A stretch of 8,437 nt of DNA from an uncultured Burkholderiaceae bacterium (GTDB taxonomy: Bacteria > Pseudomonadota > Gammaproteobacteria > Burkholderiales > Burkholderiaceae_C): NCBI GenBank assembly GCA_938022295.1, contig CALIDR010000280.1:1-8437 (forward strand), in the 5' to 3' direction. A program made the position numbers and the translations under genes. Of the stretch, positions 6,102 to 8,437 are shown in pieces; the first letter of the stretch is position 1; each line of letters opens with the position of its first letter. Below the pieces are notes generated by a model. It was not told where the DNA came from. It worked only from the letters and a program-made list of their open reading frames with translations, and made no database searches.

Positions 6102-7572
6102 GGGGCGACGGCTCGACGCCGGCCACCGGGAAGCGCACCGTGAACCGCGTGCCGGGCCCGCCGGGGCCGGCGCCGCGCGGCTGCGCGTCCTCGATCGTCA
6201 GCTCCGCGCCGTGCTGGGTCACGATCTCGCGCACGATCGCCAGGCCCAGCCCGCTGCCGTCGACGTTGGTGCCCAGCGCCCGGTAGAACGGCTGGAACAC
6301 GAGCTCGCGCTCGGCCGGCGGGATGCCCGGGCCGGTGTCCTCGACCTGCAGCACCGCGACCTGGCCGAACGGGTCGGCGAGCACGCGCACCGTCACCGTG
6401 CCGCCGGCGGGCGTGTACTGCAGCGCGTTGTCGACCAGGTTGCGGATCAGCTCGCGCACCAGCACCGGCTGGCCGCGCAGGTGCGGCGCGTCGGGCCCGG
6501 GGTCTGGCCCCTCGTAGCCGAGGTCGAGCCGCTTGTCGAGCGCCTTGGGCACGAAGTCGCGCACCGTCTCGACGGCGAGCTCGGCCAGGTCGACGTCCTG
6601 CGGGCGCATCGCCTGCTCGCGGTTCTCGGCGCGCGCCATCGCGAGCAGCTGGTTGACCATGTGCGCCGCGCGCTGGCTCGACAACGCGATCTGCTGCAGC
6701 GAGCGGCGCACCGCCTGCGGGTCGCCGCCGGCGTCGAGTTCGCGCTGCGCCAGCTCGGCCTGCATGCGCAGCCCCGCCAGCGGCGTCTTCATCTGGTGCG
6801 CGGCGTCGGCCAGGAAGTGCTTCTGCGCGCTCATCGAGTGATCGAGCCGCGCCAGCAGGTCGTTGATCGCCTGCACCAGCGGGCCCACCTCCTCGGGTGC
6901 GTCACGCTCCTCGATCGGGCTCAGGTCGTGGCTCTCGCGCTGGCGGATGCGCCGCTGCAGCTCGTTCAGCGGCGCCAGCCCGCGCGACAGCGCGAGCCAG
7001 ACCAGCACGACGGCCACCGGCAGGATCACGAACTGCGGCAGGATGACGCCCTTGATGATCTCGGTGGCCAGCCGCGAGCGGCGGTCCAGCGTCTCGGCGA
7101 TCTGCACCAGCGGGTAGTGCTCGCCGGGCTCGATCGGCATCAGCATCCACAGGTAGGCCACGCGCACCGCCTCGCCGTGCAGCGTGTCGTCGCGGAAGCG
7201 CAGGGCGCCGGGCTCGATCGGCTCGTCCACCGGCACCAGCAGCTCGCGGTCGCCGGCCACCAGTTCGCCGCGCAGCCCGAGCACCTGGAAGTGGATCGCG
7301 CCGCTCTCCTCGCCGCGCAGCACGTCGCCGACCATCGCGGTGACGGCCGGCGGCACGCGCACCTCGCGCGACAGCTCGGTATGCACGACGACCCGCTGCG
7401 CCACCGCGCGCGCGAGCTCGCCGAGGTCGCGGTCGTAGGGGCGGTTGGCGATGCCCTGGGCGACGACCCACGTCACGCCGATGCTCATCGGCCACAGCAG
7501 CAGCAGCGGGGCGAGCATCCAGTCGAGGATCTCGCCGAGCAGGGAACGCTGCTCGGAACGCGCACGCGCCAT
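6091..7572 (-). CDS. Sensor histidine kinase, TctE-like (two-component system)
   Basis: This is a membrane sensor kinase that autophosphorylates on His and passes the phosphate to the response regulator encoded upstream. The 493-aa product shows a membrane segment (about 19-41), a periplasmic sensor region (about 42-173) ending VAYLWMLMPIEPGEHYPLVQIAETLDRR in the style of TctE-type N-terminal (2CSK_N) domains, and a second membrane segment (about 174-196). A HAMP-like linker follows (about 197-247). The H-box is AHQMKTPLAGL with H259; Gln follows the His, as in other TctE-like kinases, and T263 is kept. The ATP-binding domain has N-box LIRNLVDNAL (N378, N382), G1 DTGPGIP (412-418), F-box FQPFYR (427-430 core) and G2 DGSGLGLAI. 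A Gly/Pro-rich insert (468-474) lies near the end. The ATG at 7572 is the first possible start after an in-frame TGA at 7576-7578, but has no Shine-Dalgarno sequence. TctE senses tricarboxylates; no transporter genes are in view here, so the ligand is unknown. Confidence 0.93.
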   Translation of the reverse strand: MARARSEQRSLLGEILDWMLAPLLLLWPMSIGVTWVVAQGIANRPYDRDLGELARAVAQRVVVHTELSREVRVPPAVTAMVGDVLRGEESGAIHFQVLGLRGELVAGDRELLVPVDEPIEPGALRFRDDTLHGEAVRVAYLWMLMPIEPGEHYPLVQIAETLDRRSRLATEIIKGVILPQFVILPVAVVLVWLALSRGLAPLNELQRRIRQRESHDLSPIEERDAPEEVGPLVQAINDLLARLDHSMSAQKHFLADAAHQMKTPLAGLRMQAELAQRELDAGGDPQAVRRSLQQIALSSQRAAHMVNQLLAMARAENREQAMRPQDVDLAELAVETVRDFVPKALDKRLDLGYEGPDPGPDAPHLRGQPVLVRELIRNLVDNALQYTPAGGTVTVRVLADPFGQVAVLQVEDTGPGIPPAERELVFQPFYRALGTNVDGSGLGLAIVREIVTQHGAELTIEDAQPRGAGPGGPGTRFTVRFPVAGVEPSPPAA

Positions 7573-7588
7573 GGTTCAGGCGAGCATA

Positions 7589-7611
7589 CCCGGCGCGTCG
7601 GCGGCGCCGGG
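7589..7611 (-). repeat. Hairpin upstream of the histidine kinase start
   Basis: CCCGGCGC (7589-7596) and GCGCCGGG (7604-7611) are perfect inverted repeats with a 7-base loop. The hairpin would form in the leftward transcript between the response regulator and kinase genes, ending 16 bases before the kinase ATG. There is no T-run. It may tune kinase translation or mRNA stability relative to the regulator. Function is inference. Confidence 0.4.
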
Positions 7612-7632
7612 TCGGCGCATCGCTTCGGCGCC

Positions 7633-7646
7633 CGGCCCACGGGCCG
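7633..7646 (-). repeat. Small hairpin downstream of the response regulator gene
   Basis: CGGCCC (7633-7638) and GGGCCG (7641-7646) are inverted repeats with only two bases between them. A realistic RNA stem is 5 bp with a 4-base loop. It starts 18 bases after the regulator stop codon. Together with the hairpin nearer the kinase it fills the 92-base gap between the two genes. It is weak and possibly coincidental. Confidence 0.25.
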
Positions 7647-7664
7647 CGCCTGCGAACCCGCGCC

Positions 7665-8336
<672 letters not shown>

Positions 8337-8344
8337 CGGGCTGT

Positions 8345-8349
8345 CTCCT
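8345..8349 (-). promoter_or_regulatory. Shine-Dalgarno sequence of the response regulator gene
   Basis: On the minus strand AGGAG lies 8 bases before the ATG at 8336. It fixes the start, and is the clearest ribosome binding site in the window. Confidence 0.75.
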
Positions 8350-8387
8350 GCAATCGTGCCGCGTGCGCCGCCGGTCTCGCCCGCTGG

Positions 8388-8407
8388 CTGACGTCACGCT
8401 GACGTCA
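8388..8407. promoter_or_regulatory. Tandem 9-bp repeat, probable OmpR-family operator
   Basis: CTGACGTCA occurs at 8388-8396 and again at 8399-8407, separated by two bases, giving an exact 11-bp period. OmpR/PhoB-type regulators bind as head-to-tail dimers to direct repeats about 11 bp apart, so the geometry fits the regulator whose start lies 51 bases away. Each copy also contains the 8-bp palindrome TGACGTCA. No third copy is seen on either side. The repeat is direct observation; its use as an autoregulatory site, or as a site serving a divergent gene beyond the window, is inference. Confidence 0.55.
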
Positions 8408-8412
8408 TTCTA
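8407..8412 (-). promoter_or_regulatory. Candidate -10 element for the two-component operon
   Basis: On the minus strand TAGAAT matches the sigma-70 -10 consensus at five of six positions, in an otherwise very GC-rich region. No convincing -35 hexamer lies 16-18 bases upstream. It abuts the tandem repeat, so a regulator bound there would cover the transcription start. Start-site position is not established. Confidence 0.3.
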
Positions 8413-8437
8413 GGGATTTCGCGCCGTTGACGCACGA
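8413..8437. other. Window edge, no gene seen
   Basis: The last bases contain no start codon context or coding frame that can be supported. They are probably part of the region between the response regulator gene and whatever lies to the right. A TTGACG hexamer at 8427-8432 reads rightward like a -35 element, but any -10 would be outside the window. Confidence 0.3.

Noticed and set aside
8427..8432. TTGACG as a rightward -35 element for a divergent gene
   Set aside because: No -10 element or coding start is visible because the window ends five bases later; a single hexamer is not enough.

Overview
The window reads as chromosomal DNA from a high-GC betaproteobacterium, most likely Burkholderiales (Rubrivivax/Leptothrix/Methylibium-like). 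The grounds are the very GC-rich composition with G/C at most third codon positions, the N-terminal style of MreC (MPLGTLDRTPPPFF) and PBP2 (MTELRN), the order mreB-mreC-mreD-mrdA-rodA, and a TctD/TctE-like two-component pair. These are family impressions from memory, not search results.

Left two-thirds, + strand (1-6077): a cell-elongation (Rod complex) operon. It holds the 3' end of mreB (actin-like filament protein), mreC (membrane-anchored periplasmic scaffold), mreD (polytopic membrane partner), mrdA (PBP2 transpeptidase) and rodA/mrdB (SEDS glycosyltransferase). Together these position and carry out lateral-wall peptidoglycan synthesis. A sixth gene, an NAD(P)-dependent 3-hydroxyisobutyrate-dehydrogenase-family oxidoreductase, is attached by a GTGA stop/start overlap with rodA, although its chemistry has no obvious link to the cell wall. 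Coding is tightly packed. mrdA/rodA share ATGA, rodA/oxidoreductase share GTGA, and mreC and mreD are bridged by an 11-codon mini-ORF that overlaps both. The two real gaps, mreB-mreC and mreD-mrdA, both carry GC-rich palindromes.

Right third, - strand (6091-8336): a two-component system transcribed leftward and convergent with the Rod operon, only 13 bases separating the stop codons. The OmpR/PhoB-type response regulator comes first, then a 92-base gap with two hairpins, then a TctE-like sensor histidine kinase. Upstream of the regulator (8337-8437) lie a good Shine-Dalgarno sequence, a weak -10-like hexamer, and a perfect 9-bp direct repeat at 11-bp period, which is the geometry expected of an OmpR-family operator.

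No mobile element, CRISPR array, tRNA/rRNA or integration signature was seen. No intergenic stretch exceeds about 100 bases. The content is largely ordinary. The points worth a second look are the operator-like repeat, the mini-ORF bridge, the intergenic palindromes, and the dehydrogenase coupled to rodA. I did not find a convincing undescribed system.
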